A DNA stretch of 64,000 nt from Algoriphagus mannitolivorans DSM 15301 (GTDB lineage Bacteria; Bacteroidota; Bacteroidia; Cytophagales; Cyclobacteriaceae): assembly GCF_000429425.1 (NCBI RefSeq), contig NZ_AUBV01000007.1:248001-312000 (forward strand), written 5' to 3'. The notes under the pieces are model-generated. The model saw only the letters and a program-made list of their open reading frames with translations. It was not told the origin of the DNA and searched no databases. Each line of letters begins with the position of its first letter. Within the stretch, counting starts at the first letter, position 1. Of the stretch, positions 7,596 through 16,486 are shown piece after piece. The position numbers were made by a program, and so were the translations under genes.

Positions 7596-8984
7596 TTAAT
7601 CCCCCAAATAAGATTTCACTGCTGCAGCCCGGCTGGTAGCATGCGTTTTTAGCGTATTGATTGCTGACTGGAATTCAGAACTATTGCTCAGGAAGCTATA
7701 ACCCGCAACTTCAGTAGTCGCATAAGGCTCCAATAATGCACCGTAGGAAGAATAAAGCGCATGCATATCGGTGGTGTTGAACACACCATTGATTACTTCC
7801 CTGACGTTGGCATCATATTTTGCCTTATACACTGGGTCCGCATACAAGTACCCAATCAAGGGCCATTGAGAAGCAGAAAGTCCTGAGAAATTCAAGGGTA
7901 AAGAACCTTGCTGATTACCTGTTTGAAGTGCTTCATTATTGTCCCAAGGAATCCAATTCAGGGTTTTGGTTTGGGGATTGTTGTACAAGTAATAGTTATG
8001 GGTCATTCTGCCATAAGTATCCCAGTTTTGGATAACCGTATTGATTGCCAAATATTTAAGAAACACATCCGTATCAAATACTGCCTCCAAGTTGCTTCTC
8101 CATGTGCCAGGATCTGTAGTTCTGTTGCTGGCATGCAGCGCGGAAAACAGGTTCTTGATATCTGTCCAATCAGCCGCATCCTCATTGGTTTCTTTGGTGA
8201 AAACTGCCTCACTAAATGTACCTAGAGCAAAACTGGCTCCGGTACCATCTGGCTGGTAGAGATTTCCATCTTTGTCAGCAAACTGGGTTTCAATGACTGT
8301 ATCGTCAACTTCTTCTACCAATGTGTACAGTCCGAAGTATTTGGGACCCTCTCCATAGTCTACATAGACAGTGAAAAAGGCAGTATGGGAACTGGCAAGT
8401 CCTGCTTTTCTGAAAATATCCCCGGATACTTTTTCCCGCACCATGGATTTATCATTATAATTGTTTTTAAGACTCAACTTCTTGAATCCGTAAAACCGCT
8501 GATTTTTGATCTGAGGGTAATCATCTTCAAATTCATCGAAATCCAATTTGAAGGAAAGCTTCATGTTGCCGTTTCTCCAGGTGGAAGCCAAACTGGAATT
8601 CCCTTTAAATCGAACCCCAACTCGGTACCATTGTTTCCCTTTATAAAATACCTCAGCAGGAACAAAAATGGGATCCTCAGATGAAAATGAATTGCCTCCT
8701 GTCCTTGAGCCAAAAGCACCATATAAGCTGGTCATATTGCTTAGCATGCTTTTCCATCGAGCTGAGGTTATCACAATGTCAATACGTTTTACGGTATTGT
8801 CTTGAAATATCTCGTCAAAATTAGGATCAGCATCATTGCTGTGGGTAGCCGTCGTCCAATCCGGAATTTGGAAATCTTTGTCGGAGACAGTTTCTGTTGT
8901 GGTTTCTTCTACAGGTTCAATATCGTCTGGGGCACAGGCCAGCAGAAAATTGAGAAGGAGTAGGGGCAAAAGGAATTTTCTCAT
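7596..8984 (-). CDS. CotH-like atypical protein kinase, lipoprotein
   Basis: A 462-residue lipoprotein (lipobox LLAC, Cys at residue 17) with a CotH kinase domain over about residues 65-440. The conserved features are the lysine-rich strand FKKLSLKNNYNDKSMVREKV, the catalytic-loop motif NWDTYGRMTHNYYLY (Asp 322) and the metal-binding WDNNEAL (Asp 348), matching the HxD-like and DFG-like positions of spore-coat CotH. It probably phosphorylates a surface or secreted protein. It lies upstream of DUF4956, HlyD-like and TolC-like genes on the same strand, with a 155-base gap that contains an inverted repeat, so co-transcription is likely but not certain. Confidence 0.9.
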   Translation of the reverse strand: MRKFLLPLLLLNFLLACAPDDIEPVEETTTETVSDKDFQIPDWTTATHSNDADPNFDEIFQDNTVKRIDIVITSARWKSMLSNMTSLYGAFGSRTGGNSFSSEDPIFVPAEVFYKGKQWYRVGVRFKGNSSLASTWRNGNMKLSFKLDFDEFEDDYPQIKNQRFYGFKKLSLKNNYNDKSMVREKVSGDIFRKAGLASSHTAFFTVYVDYGEGPKYFGLYTLVEEVDDTVIETQFADKDGNLYQPDGTGASFALGTFSEAVFTKETNEDAADWTDIKNLFSALHASNRTTDPGTWRSNLEAVFDTDVFLKYLAINTVIQNWDTYGRMTHNYYLYNNPQTKTLNWIPWDNNEALQTGNQQGSLPLNFSGLSASQWPLIGYLYADPVYKAKYDANVREVINGVFNTTDMHALYSSYGALLEPYATTEVAGYSFLSNSSEFQSAINTLKTHATSRAAAVKSYLGD

Positions 8985-9147
8985 GTCTTTTAATAGTTTG
9001 GATACCGATAAAGACGTGATGTGATTTGGAATCCCTCGCGGGTTATTATTTTTTTTGGGTTAAAAAATCAAATCACAAAGCATTGGTTTTGATAGGTTTA
9101 AATACCTTGGTGAAAAGAATCACAAAAAATTCTTTGATCTGCCGATT

Positions 9148-9193
9148 AAAAAAAAGCAGGATAGGAGGGCTTTAGCCATTATTCCTATCCTGC
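9148..9193 (-). terminator. terminator of the YHYH/YwqK/SCO operon
   Basis: Arms gcaggatagga and tcctatcctgc are separated by 16 bases and followed on the minus strand by a run of eight T. It lies 27 bases past the SCO stop codon. Confidence 0.85.
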
Positions 9194-9219
9194 GAAAGAT
9201 GATGGATATTAGTAGAGAT

Positions 9220-9870
9220 TTAAAGTGATTGACGGAGGGTTTTAACATCTTCAATCAATTGATTGACAGATGTTTTATTCAATCCGTTATAGATTCCACG
9301 GATTTGTCTGTTTCCATCGAGCAAAATAAAATTTTCAGTGTGCAAAAAATCATCCGGACCTTTCAACAATCCCAAATCCTCCTCAGCGAAATAGGCATTT
9401 CTTCCAAGCGAATAGATTTCGGATCGATCTCCAGTAAGTAAATGCCATTTTCCTGCAATAACCCCTTTTTTCTCAGCATATTCATTCAAAATAGCAGTAT
9501 TGTCAAAGTCTGGAGTTACCGAATGAGAGAGCAAAATCACGAAGTCATCCTTCAGGAATTCATTTTGAACCAAAGTCATGTTTTCGGTCATTTTGGGACA
9601 AATTCCAGGACAGGAAGTAAAGAAAAAATCCACGATAGCAATTTTTCCATGGATGGTTTCTTCGGTGATTACCTCTCCCAATTGATTGACTAATGAAAAC
9701 TCGGGGATTTGATGAAAATCTGGGGGCAGTGATTTTTCATCGTACCATTTCGGTGTAAAAGTAGCCTCCTCATAGTAGGGCAAAACGCTTACTTTACTGG
9801 AATCCGCTTTTTCAGGACTATTGCAGGAAGTCAGCACCAAGGCTGTCATCCATATCACTAACTGTCTCAT
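9220..9870 (-). CDS. SCO1/SenC family protein (thioredoxin fold, copper-binding)
   Basis: A 216-residue lipoprotein (lipobox VLTSC, Cys 16) with a thioredoxin-like SCO domain over about 50-215. The copper/redox motif CPGIC (CxxxC) and the distal histidine in FLHTEN are present, as in proteins that deliver copper to cytochrome c oxidase or regulate thiol redox state. Its start lies inside the end of the YwqK-like gene (53-base overlap), so it is the last gene of a coupled operon with the YHYH protein and the YwqK-like protein. A strong terminator follows. Confidence 0.93.
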   Translation of the reverse strand: MRQLVIWMTALVLTSCNSPEKADSSKVSVLPYYEEATFTPKWYDEKSLPPDFHQIPEFSLVNQLGEVITEETIHGKIAIVDFFFTSCPGICPKMTENMTLVQNEFLKDDFVILLSHSVTPDFDNTAILNEYAEKKGVIAGKWHLLTGDRSEIYSLGRNAYFAEEDLGLLKGPDDFLHTENFILLDGNRQIRGIYNGLNKTSVNQLIEDVKTLRQSL

Positions 9871-10507
9871 TGATAATCTTTTCTTCGCTTAAAGAATAAC
9901 ACAAATTGGATCTCTTCATGCCAAATATTCGGTCATTTCTGACTTCAAAATTGGCGTAAATTTTCCCGTTGCTCAGCCAAGCCTGCTGTATTCCCTCAGG
10001 CTTCCCATCTTTAACTGTGGTCAATCTGGCAATTTGCCCATTGTTATACCAGGTTTTTTGGACTCCCGTCACTACGCCATCTTCAAAATAAGCTTCACTG
10101 CTCATGGCTCCATTGGGCCACCAAGTCCTTTTGTAACCTTGGATTTTATTGGCCGAATAGCTCATTTCACTACCCAAAACGGCATTTTCAAACCATTTTT
10201 GGGCAAGACCTTCTTTTTTTCCTAGGTAAAAACCGACCTTTTCCTCCATAGCTCCATTCTCATGATAGGTAAGGGCAAATCCGCTAAAGGGCTGGCCTTC
10301 AAAGTACCATTTGCCTTCATTAGGGTGAAGTATAAGGTCAGTTTTGTCCACATAAATCTCAGGAATTGAGGGCTCTGTTGTATTTGTACCGCAACTGCTG
10401 ATTAACACAATTAAAGGTACGAAAACCCAAATCCTAGTTAATTCTACTAGGAGTGCCCTGATATCTACCCGCAAATAGGAGATAGTATTGGTTGAGGTAT
10501 AGTTCAT
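9818..10507 (-). CDS. YwqK/MORN-repeat lipoprotein
   Basis: A protein of about 229 residues. From residue about 70 it holds tandem repeats of the form YxENGxxxxxxxFxxGxxxGxxKxW (for example YHENGAMEEKVGFYLGKKEG and WWPNGAMSSEAYFEDGVVTG), which is the YwqK/MORN family; the label antitoxin in databases is not evidence of a toxin here. A lipobox (LISSC) suggests an outer-membrane lipoprotein. The start is uncertain: ATG 10507 gives a long leader, and an in-frame TTG at 10474 gives a more normal 28-residue signal. Both lie inside the upstream YHYH gene, so translation must be coupled. No function can be stated. Confidence 0.75.
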   Translation of the reverse strand: MNYTSTNTISYLRVDIRALLVELTRIWVFVPLIVLISSCGTNTTEPSIPEIYVDKTDLILHPNEGKWYFEGQPFSGFALTYHENGAMEEKVGFYLGKKEGLAQKWFENAVLGSEMSYSANKIQGYKRTWWPNGAMSSEAYFEDGVVTGVQKTWYNNGQIARLTTVKDGKPEGIQQAWLSNGKIYANFEVRNDRIFGMKRSNLCYSLSEEKIINETVSDMDDSLGADFLQ

Positions 10508-11180
10508 TTTCGATATGGTAATGATATTCTGCAACTGAGGAATGCTGAGTGATAGTCGTGTGTCCTCCGGAATCATCTAGGTCGGTTGGATGGTTACCGG
10601 TGGAATGGCATTTTCTTCCGTATAGGAAAAATCCATCCGCCATGATTCCTACCAAGTTTTCATCGTCATTAGTCCAAGCTTTTGTTTCTACGTGGTAATG
10701 ATATTGACCCGGTCCGATGTGGCCTCCCGTATAATCCAATGAAGCAGCTGCTTGTCCTAATGGACCATTGCCTTCTTGGTCATTATAGATATAGGCTCCA
10801 CTAATCGCGATACCGATAGCTCCTAAACTTGTGGAAGTGGTCGAACTGGCCTTCTTTGGACTGGCAGTAACTCTCAAGGTTGCGGCACCATTAAAATTAG
10901 GAATGATAGAAGGCGTTAGTTGAACACCGGGTTCAGGCTGATATAGCTCATGACCCAAACCCCAGTAAACAGTTTTGTGGTTTGGAAGCCCATTGGTTTC
11001 AATCACCACATTGTAGCCATCCAAATAAATCTCAGTATTGCCTTGATCGAACTCTGCAAAGGCAGGGTGGAGATCTGAAGCGATTTCTTCTTCTATGGAT
11101 TCTTGGTCATTGCATGAACTGCTCATGAGCAAAATAGCGAAGAGGATTAAAGTTAATTTCGAAAGAGGATGATTGCTCAT
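10434..11180 (-). CDS. YHYH domain lipoprotein
   Basis: A 248-residue secreted lipoprotein (signal ending MSSSC, Cys 23) with the YHYH domain, named for the motif seen twice: GQYHYHVE near residue 160 and AEYHYHIEN near 218. The clustered His and Tyr residues suggest a metal-binding site. It is the first gene of an overlapping three-gene operon with a YwqK-like protein and a SCO copper protein, so a link to copper or redox handling in the envelope is possible, though this is inference from context. Confidence 0.9.
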   Translation of the reverse strand: MSNHPLSKLTLILFAILLMSSSCNDQESIEEEIASDLHPAFAEFDQGNTEIYLDGYNVVIETNGLPNHKTVYWGLGHELYQPEPGVQLTPSIIPNFNGAATLRVTASPKKASSTTSTSLGAIGIAISGAYIYNDQEGNGPLGQAAASLDYTGGHIGPGQYHYHVETKAWTNDDENLVGIMADGFFLYGRKCHSTGNHPTDLDDSGGHTTITQHSSVAEYHYHIENELYLNQYYLLFAGRYQGTPSRIN

Positions 11181-11366
11181 AGCTTTGTCGGTTTATATTT
11201 TTATTCTTAGACGCGCTTTGATAATTTATCCCTCGTGGAGAGGAAGAAATTATTATTATATGTTATATAATTTATATTATGTTAAATACAATTTTACTCT
11301 ATCCAAAAAGAATCATTTCTTATCTTGGTCGCTGCATGTAATACGATTTGTTTACTCCTCACCCAC

Positions 11367-12833
11367 ATGACGAATTGGCTTTCACGATCGGGATTATTCC
11401 TTGGACCTGTTTCATTTCTATTTATTGTTTTTCTGGTTGAAACTCCCGGATTAAATCCTGAGGCTAAAGCCATGCTTGCATTAACAGCTTGGATGGCGAT
11501 CTGGTGGATTACTGAAGCGCTACCTATTGCTGGCACTGCCTTATTGCCGCTTATTTTCATGCCAACCCTTGGTTTATTGAAAATCAGTGATGTCTCTGCT
11601 AATTACATGCATCCTACTGTTCTTCTGTATATGGGTGGGTTCCTATTGGCCACAGGAATTGAAAAATGGAATCTCCACCGGAGAATCGCACTTAACATAA
11701 TATATTTATTGGGCACTAATCTTAGGACAACAGTTTTGGGATTTATTTTGGCTACAGGATTTCTATCAATGTGGATTTCCAACTCTGCTACCTCCCTGAT
11801 GATGTTACCCATAGGTTTGGCTGTAGTTTCTCAGTTTAAGACTCAGTTAGGTGAAAACAATGGGCTTTTGGCGGATAAACTGGGGAAAAATATCATGCTT
11901 GGAATCGCCTATTCTGCTTCAATCGGCGGTATGGCGACGCTAATCGGCACTCCCACCAATGCCATTATGCAGGCGGTCATCAAGGAGCTTTACGATTATG
12001 AAATTCCATTTAATGAATGGATGCTTTTCGGATTCCCATTTGCTATGGTTCTTTTGTTTATCTGTTGGTACTACCTAGTAAGTTTTGGAAATAAGCTTCC
12101 GAAAACATTTGAACTAGACGGAGGTAAATCTGTTATTTCCAACCAGTTAAAAGCACTGGGAAAAATCAGTTTTGAGGAAAAGATTGTCCTGATTGTCTTT
12201 GGATTAGTTTGTTTTTCTTGGATTACCCGAAGCTTTCTTTTGGCAAAATTTATCCCCGGATTAGACGATACGATTATAGTCTTGACCGGTGTGGTTTTAT
12301 TGTTGATCCTCCCCTCCTCTTCTGAAGGAAAAAGGATTTTGGACTGGAAAACTGCGGAGAAAATTCCTTGGGGTGTATTGATTCTTTTTGGTGGTGGATT
12401 GGCCTTGGCGGAAGGATTTCAAAGTACCGGTCTGGCAGAATGGATTGGCCAAAAATTCACCTTATTGGAAGGTATAAGTTTCTTTATTTTACTTGTTATC
12501 ATTATTGCATCAGTTAATTTCCTCACCGAGGTGACCTCCAATGTGGCCACTGCCTCCATGCTTTTACCGATTTTAGCCTCTGTAGCGATTAAGTTGGATT
12601 TGCATCCGTTTGGATTGATGGTTGGGGCTACTTTAGCTGCGAGTTGCGCCTTTATGCTTCCGGTGGCGACTCCTCCCAATGCAGTGGTATTTGGATCAGG
12701 ATATTTGCAAATGAAGGATATGGTCCGAGCAGGCCTTTGGTTGAATATTCTCTCCATTCTAATTATTTCCCTTATGGTTTATTTCATCCTTCCTTGGCTT
12801 TGGGGAATTGAGTTGATGAAATATCCTTTTTGA
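11367..12833 (+). CDS. SLC13/DASS family sodium-coupled dicarboxylate or sulfate transporter
   Basis: A 488-residue inner-membrane symporter with about 11-12 membrane helices and an internal two-fold repeat. Each half carries the substrate and sodium-binding hairpin motifs: WISNSATSLMMLP with GTPTNAI in the first half, and TSNVATASMLLP with ATPPNAV in the second. These are the SNT-like signatures of the divalent anion:Na+ symporters (CitT, VcINDY, SdcS). The substrate is probably a C4-dicarboxylate, but sulfate cannot be excluded. The ATG at 11367 is preferred because the preceding 14 codons (from 11325) are not part of a membrane protein start. It appears monocistronic. Confidence 0.93.
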   Translation: MTNWLSRSGLFLGPVSFLFIVFLVETPGLNPEAKAMLALTAWMAIWWITEALPIAGTALLPLIFMPTLGLLKISDVSANYMHPTVLLYMGGFLLATGIEKWNLHRRIALNIIYLLGTNLRTTVLGFILATGFLSMWISNSATSLMMLPIGLAVVSQFKTQLGENNGLLADKLGKNIMLGIAYSASIGGMATLIGTPTNAIMQAVIKELYDYEIPFNEWMLFGFPFAMVLLFICWYYLVSFGNKLPKTFELDGGKSVISNQLKALGKISFEEKIVLIVFGLVCFSWITRSFLLAKFIPGLDDTIIVLTGVVLLLILPSSSEGKRILDWKTAEKIPWGVLILFGGGLALAEGFQSTGLAEWIGQKFTLLEGISFFILLVIIIASVNFLTEVTSNVATASMLLPILASVAIKLDLHPFGLMVGATLAASCAFMLPVATPPNAVVFGSGYLQMKDMVRAGLWLNILSILIISLMVYFILPWLWGIELMKYPF

Positions 12834-13232
12834 GAGATTCGAGTTACGAATTACGAGTTACGAGTGGCTTGATAGCTTCGACCGCTTTATTTTCCCACAG
12901 ATTAACACAGAAAAAGTCAGGGATATCCGCAGATTTAAACTTTCCAATTTTCCCACAGACTAGCCTGTTTCTGGTAGGTTAAGCCAGATTTAAATCAAAG
13001 ATTCCCACAGATAAGATTTTTCCGCTTTACAACCTTCCAAATTTCAACCCTAATACCAACATTCCCCTCCGACCCAGAAAACTGAGACTGATCACTGCGA
13101 CTGACCACTGGAACTGATCACTGACACTGAAAAACCAAATCCACCCCTCGAAATCCCCATTTCGTCACATTTTTTTGATTGAGCTTTTCCTTGACTTTAT
13201 CCTTGAAGAAAAATTAAAACCCTACAATTCTC
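12834..13232. repeat. repeat-rich intergenic region without a clear gene
   Basis: This roughly 400-base gap contains three kinds of low-order repetition. A ttacgagt/ttacgaat stutter covers 12839-12866. Three copies of ttcccacaga lie at 12892, 12950 and 13002, in segments resembling degenerate direct repeats. A ctgatcactg / gactgaccactg series runs through about 13080-13130. No coding frame with family resemblance is present. Such stutters look like dispersed intergenic repeats. Confidence 0.6.
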
Positions 13233-13307
13233 ATGGAAAAAAGGAAATCCTTTTTGCTCTTAATCATAGCAGCATTGGTTTACAACCTGATTTTGCTCTT
13301 TTTCTGA
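13233..13307 (+). CDS. possible 24-residue single-pass membrane peptide
   Basis: ATG to TGA gives 24 residues: a basic N-terminus (MEKRKS) followed by a continuous hydrophobic stretch to the end (FLLLIIAALVYNLILLFF). The base composition and topology (positive inside, one helix) fit a small membrane protein. It ends 68 bases before the LytS-like kinase gene and could be co-transcribed with it. There is no recognisable family, and chance cannot be excluded for such a short frame. Conservation in related genomes would decide. Confidence 0.4.
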   Translation: MEKRKSFLLLIIAALVYNLILLFF

Positions 13308-13375
13308 ATCAAAAGAATGTTCCAAGTAGCCATTAGAAAAGTTTGTCCTGATCGAAATTATCTCTAAACTCAACT

Positions 13376-14803
13376 ATGAAATCCAAAAGTCTTGATTTCC
13401 GACAAATCGAATGGTGGATTGTTACCAGCGCCACACTAATCGCTTTTTTGTTTATCCTCTTTATTTATCGCCCTCAATTTACTGATGACCCCGATTTTGG
13501 CATATTCAAATATGCGAGCCGTCTAGTCATATTGGCGGCGCTGTACACGGCATTCCATCTGATCCATCAGGTATTAATTCCCAAATTTCAGAGTGAAAAT
13601 AGAAAAGCCCTTCCTATAGTCTTGATGTTGATTGTAGGTTTGGTTACATTTTTTATCTGTGCCCTTTTTGGGTATCAGGCTAACTTGACCAATGCTCCAT
13701 TTCCTACGTTTTTCTTGGGAATAGTCGTATTGTATGCCTGTTATATGATCGGGGCTAATCTACTCTCTCAGGCACTTAGTCCCCCCAAAATCAGTGATTT
13801 TCAACTTTATAATATCACCCGCTCTATTCTGGGTTATTTGTTTACCTTCTTTTTTCTCCTTCAATTAGAACCCATCGCTAGCCAAGGGCCTTCGATTATT
13901 TTCGGAATTTTCATTCCTGTCATCCTTATCGCCAGCTTTTATAACTTTTACCTGGTTTATGGAAAACGTAAAAAAGGTCTTATCAAGCAGTCCAGATGGT
14001 TCAATTGGGGTTTGGTGGCTGCACTGCTTTTTGTTTTCCTGATTATCTCTGTTGAAGAAAATCAGGAGGAGATATTCTTGATCGGTGGCTTGGGAGCAGT
14101 TGCTTTTATCCAGCTTATCTTTTTCCCTCTGACTACTTTTTTATTTAAAAAGTATGATTCTTTTGTCAGACAAATTCACAGTCTTTCCAACCAGGTAGAT
14201 CAGGGCAATGCGAGCTTTGACTTTCTCCGCTCTCAAATCAATCCTCATTTCCTATTCAATGCCTTAAACACCCTTTATGCCAATGCCTTGATGGAGAAAG
14301 CTGAAAAAACCTCTGACGGAATCCAAAAGCTCGGAGATATGATGCGCTTTATGCTTCATGAAAATCAATTGCCAAGAATACCGCTTTCCAGGGAAATTGA
14401 TTACCTGAGGAATTACTTAGACCTTCAAATGCTTCGATTTGGTTCTCAAGCCAATTTGGAAATTGATCTCCAGATCAATGAGAGTCAGTGTCAGGGAGAA
14501 ATCGCTCCGATGCTCTTGATTCCATTTGTGGAAAATGCCTTCAAGCATGGCATTTCTGCAAAAGAAAAATCATGGATTCGCCTCAATTTGAGATGTTTGT
14601 CCGGATCAGTTCATTTGGACTTGGTCAACAGCGTTCACCCAGAAAAACCCAACAGTGAAAAAAGCCGGGAAGAATCGGGAATTGGATTGGAAAACGTGAA
14701 AAAGCGATTGGACCTGTTATATCCTAATCAGCATCAATTGAATATTATCGCCAATGATTCTGATTTCTTTGTCCATCTTTCGGTTCAACTCTCAAACGCA
14801 TGA
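13376..14803 (+). CDS. LytS/YehU-type sensor histidine kinase
   Basis: A 475-residue inner-membrane kinase. The first 250 residues form about seven or eight membrane helices with no recognisable extracytoplasmic sensor domain, so it probably senses a membrane-associated signal. The His_kinase domain begins near 275, with the phospho-acceptor in QINPHFLFNALNTL (H291). The ATP-binding domain follows, with LLIPFVENAFKHGI (N box) and SGIGLENVKKRL (G box). It overlaps the LytTR response regulator by ATGA, so the two are a coupled pair. Target genes are not indicated by the sequence. Confidence 0.95.
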   Translation: MKSKSLDFRQIEWWIVTSATLIAFLFILFIYRPQFTDDPDFGIFKYASRLVILAALYTAFHLIHQVLIPKFQSENRKALPIVLMLIVGLVTFFICALFGYQANLTNAPFPTFFLGIVVLYACYMIGANLLSQALSPPKISDFQLYNITRSILGYLFTFFFLLQLEPIASQGPSIIFGIFIPVILIASFYNFYLVYGKRKKGLIKQSRWFNWGLVAALLFVFLIISVEENQEEIFLIGGLGAVAFIQLIFFPLTTFLFKKYDSFVRQIHSLSNQVDQGNASFDFLRSQINPHFLFNALNTLYANALMEKAEKTSDGIQKLGDMMRFMLHENQLPRIPLSREIDYLRNYLDLQMLRFGSQANLEIDLQINESQCQGEIAPMLLIPFVENAFKHGISAKEKSWIRLNLRCLSGSVHLDLVNSVHPEKPNSEKSREESGIGLENVKKRLDLLYPNQHQLNIIANDSDFFVHLSVQLSNA

Positions 14804-15477
14804 TTAAGGCTATTGCCATCGATGATGAAACTTTTGCCTTGGAAGTCGTGAAGTCTCATGCTTCCAAGGTTCCTTTTTTGGCACTCGAAAAAACCTTTAC
14901 AGATGCAATTCAGGGTTTAGAATACCTCAAATCCAATCCTGTGGATTTGATCTTTCTGGACATCAATATGCCTGATATTTCAGGAATTGATCTCGCGGCC
15001 ATGGTCCCCAAGGAAACAATGGTGATTTTCACCACAGCCTATTCTGATTATGCTGTCAAAGGTTTCGAACTCAATGCCATGGATTATCTCCTCAAGCCAT
15101 TTAGCCTAGGTCGGTTTCTTAAGGCCTGCCAAAAAGCACAAGAGTGGCTTGACCTACAACCCAAAAATGAGGCTGCATTTCTTTTTGTCAAAACTTCTGA
15201 AGGGCAATCACGAGTTGACTTTGCTGACCTTTTCTACTGTGAAGCCCAAGGGAATTACGTCACTTTCCAACTTGAAAACCAAAAAATCATCAGTAGAATG
15301 ACGCTTTCAGAAACTGAAAAACTCCTACCCTCCTACTTTGTCCGTACCCATCGCTCTTTTTTGGCAAATAAAAACCTGGTCAAAAAAGTAGAAAGACATC
15401 AGCTTCAATTGGGAAAGTTTTTGGTTCCTCTAAGTTCTTCCTATGCTGAGGAGGTACAGGAAAAGCTCCTCTCCTGA
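14800..15477 (+). CDS. LytTR-type response regulator
   Basis: A 225-residue regulator. The receiver domain (about 1-115) has the acidic pair D8-D9, the phosphorylation site D54 in LIFLDINMP and the lysine in LLKPF. The LytTR DNA-binding domain (about 125-225) carries the typical segments FYCEAQGNYVTF and FVRTHRSFLANKNLV. It is translated with the upstream kinase through a 4-base overlap. LytTR proteins bind short direct repeats; none is obvious in front of this operon. It ends 3 bases before the convergent AraC gene. Confidence 0.95.
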   Translation: MIKAIAIDDETFALEVVKSHASKVPFLALEKTFTDAIQGLEYLKSNPVDLIFLDINMPDISGIDLAAMVPKETMVIFTTAYSDYAVKGFELNAMDYLLKPFSLGRFLKACQKAQEWLDLQPKNEAAFLFVKTSEGQSRVDFADLFYCEAQGNYVTFQLENQKIISRMTLSETEKLLPSYFVRTHRSFLANKNLVKKVERHQLQLGKFLVPLSSSYAEEVQEKLLS

Positions 15478-15480
15478 ATT

Positions 15481-16356
15481 CTAAAAGCTTTGAATAAACT
15501 CCTTTCTATACTCGAAAGGAGTTTTTTGTGTTCTTTCCCGAAAGAGTTTATTGAAATTCGAAAGTGTCGGAAATCCACATTCGAAGGAAATTTCTCCGAT
15601 ATTTTTATCAGTTTCATGCAAGAGCTTACAAGCATGTGAGATTCGAACGTCGGTCAAAAAATCGGAAAATGTCTTGTTTACCCTTGATTTGAAAAATCGG
15701 CTAAAGGCAGAAACCGATAAATTAGCGATTTGAGCGGCTTCTTCCAGATTTACTTTTCCCTGGAAGTTTCGCATTACATATTCATACACCTGACCCATCC
15801 TGTCTTTTTCGGATTCTTTGTTGGTATTGATATAGGCTGCATCAGCGATCAGTTTGCAGTCTTCTGGATTCTGAGCCATAAGCTCGAGCATACTCATGAG
15901 CTGGATTAGGCTTTTGGTTCCTTGAAGATCCAGCAGTTCTACCATCATGGTCTTGATTATTGGGTTTGTATGCCCAATAACCTGAATACCTCGGGAAGAC
16001 TTCAGGAGCAATTGAGCGATAGAATCAAACTCCTCCAAAGTGAAAACCGACTCATTCAAAAAATTATCTGGAAAATAAATTACTATTCCATGGGTCATCA
16101 GACCATTGGCGGGGTCATGATAGGCTAAGTCATTTTTCCACAAATGCGGCAAATTAGGACCCGTAAGTACCAGGTCACCTTCCCTAAAAGCCTGCATATG
16201 GTCACCAATAAAGCGCGTACCCCGACCTTCTAAAACCACAAAAAGCTGGTATTCGGAATGGAAATGCCAGTTTACATCAAAAAAAGGGGCCTTTAATTCC
16301 TGAATCACAAAGGCTTTTCCTTCTGGAATTCTAGACTTTTGAAAAGGTTTTTTCAC
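15481..16356 (-). CDS. AraC family transcriptional regulator with cupin sensor domain
   Basis: A 291-residue regulator. The N-terminal cupin-like domain (about 20-150, with FDVNWHFHSEYQLFVVLEGRG) probably binds a sugar or related effector. The C-terminal two helix-turn-helix units (about 190-290) include the conserved EISFECGFPTLSNFNKLFRERTQKTP stretch (as segments). The start is GTG, since an in-frame stop lies a few codons upstream and no ATG fits. It is divergent from the ThuA-propeller-cupredoxin gene, and two direct repeats in the 130-base spacer (16399-16430) are good candidate binding sites. It is therefore the likely activator of that locus. Confidence 0.93.
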   Translation of the reverse strand: MKKPFQKSRIPEGKAFVIQELKAPFFDVNWHFHSEYQLFVVLEGRGTRFIGDHMQAFREGDLVLTGPNLPHLWKNDLAYHDPANGLMTHGIVIYFPDNFLNESVFTLEEFDSIAQLLLKSSRGIQVIGHTNPIIKTMMVELLDLQGTKSLIQLMSMLELMAQNPEDCKLIADAAYINTNKESEKDRMGQVYEYVMRNFQGKVNLEEAAQIANLSVSAFSRFFKSRVNKTFSDFLTDVRISHACKLLHETDKNIGEISFECGFPTLSNFNKLFRERTQKTPFEYRKEFIQSF

Positions 16357-16398
16357 TGTATTTGTGCTTTATTTTTACTCTAATGGCTTTAAAATTGA

Positions 16399-16430
16399 CA
16401 AAAAACAGTCATAATTCAATCAAAAACAGT
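16399..16430. promoter_or_regulatory. candidate AraC-type operator: two direct repeats 21 bases apart
   Basis: The 9-mer aaaaacagt occurs at 16401 and 16422, exactly 21 bases apart, which is two helical turns. AraC-family activators bind direct repeats with this spacing. The site lies between the divergent AraC gene and the ThuA-propeller gene, 45-75 bases from each start. Confidence 0.5.
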
Positions 16431-16486
16431 AGGTTTTTCAAAGTATTTATTCTCAATATTATCCTTAGAAAAAATATACCCAAAGA

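Noticed and set aside
7589..7605. ggggg-aattaat-ccccc hairpin over the CotH stop
   Set aside because: The stem is real, but no T-run follows on the minus strand, so I do not call it a terminator.
9818..10507. Toxin-antitoxin role for the YwqK-like gene
   Set aside because: The database name is inherited; no toxin gene is adjacent and the protein is a secreted MORN-type repeat protein.
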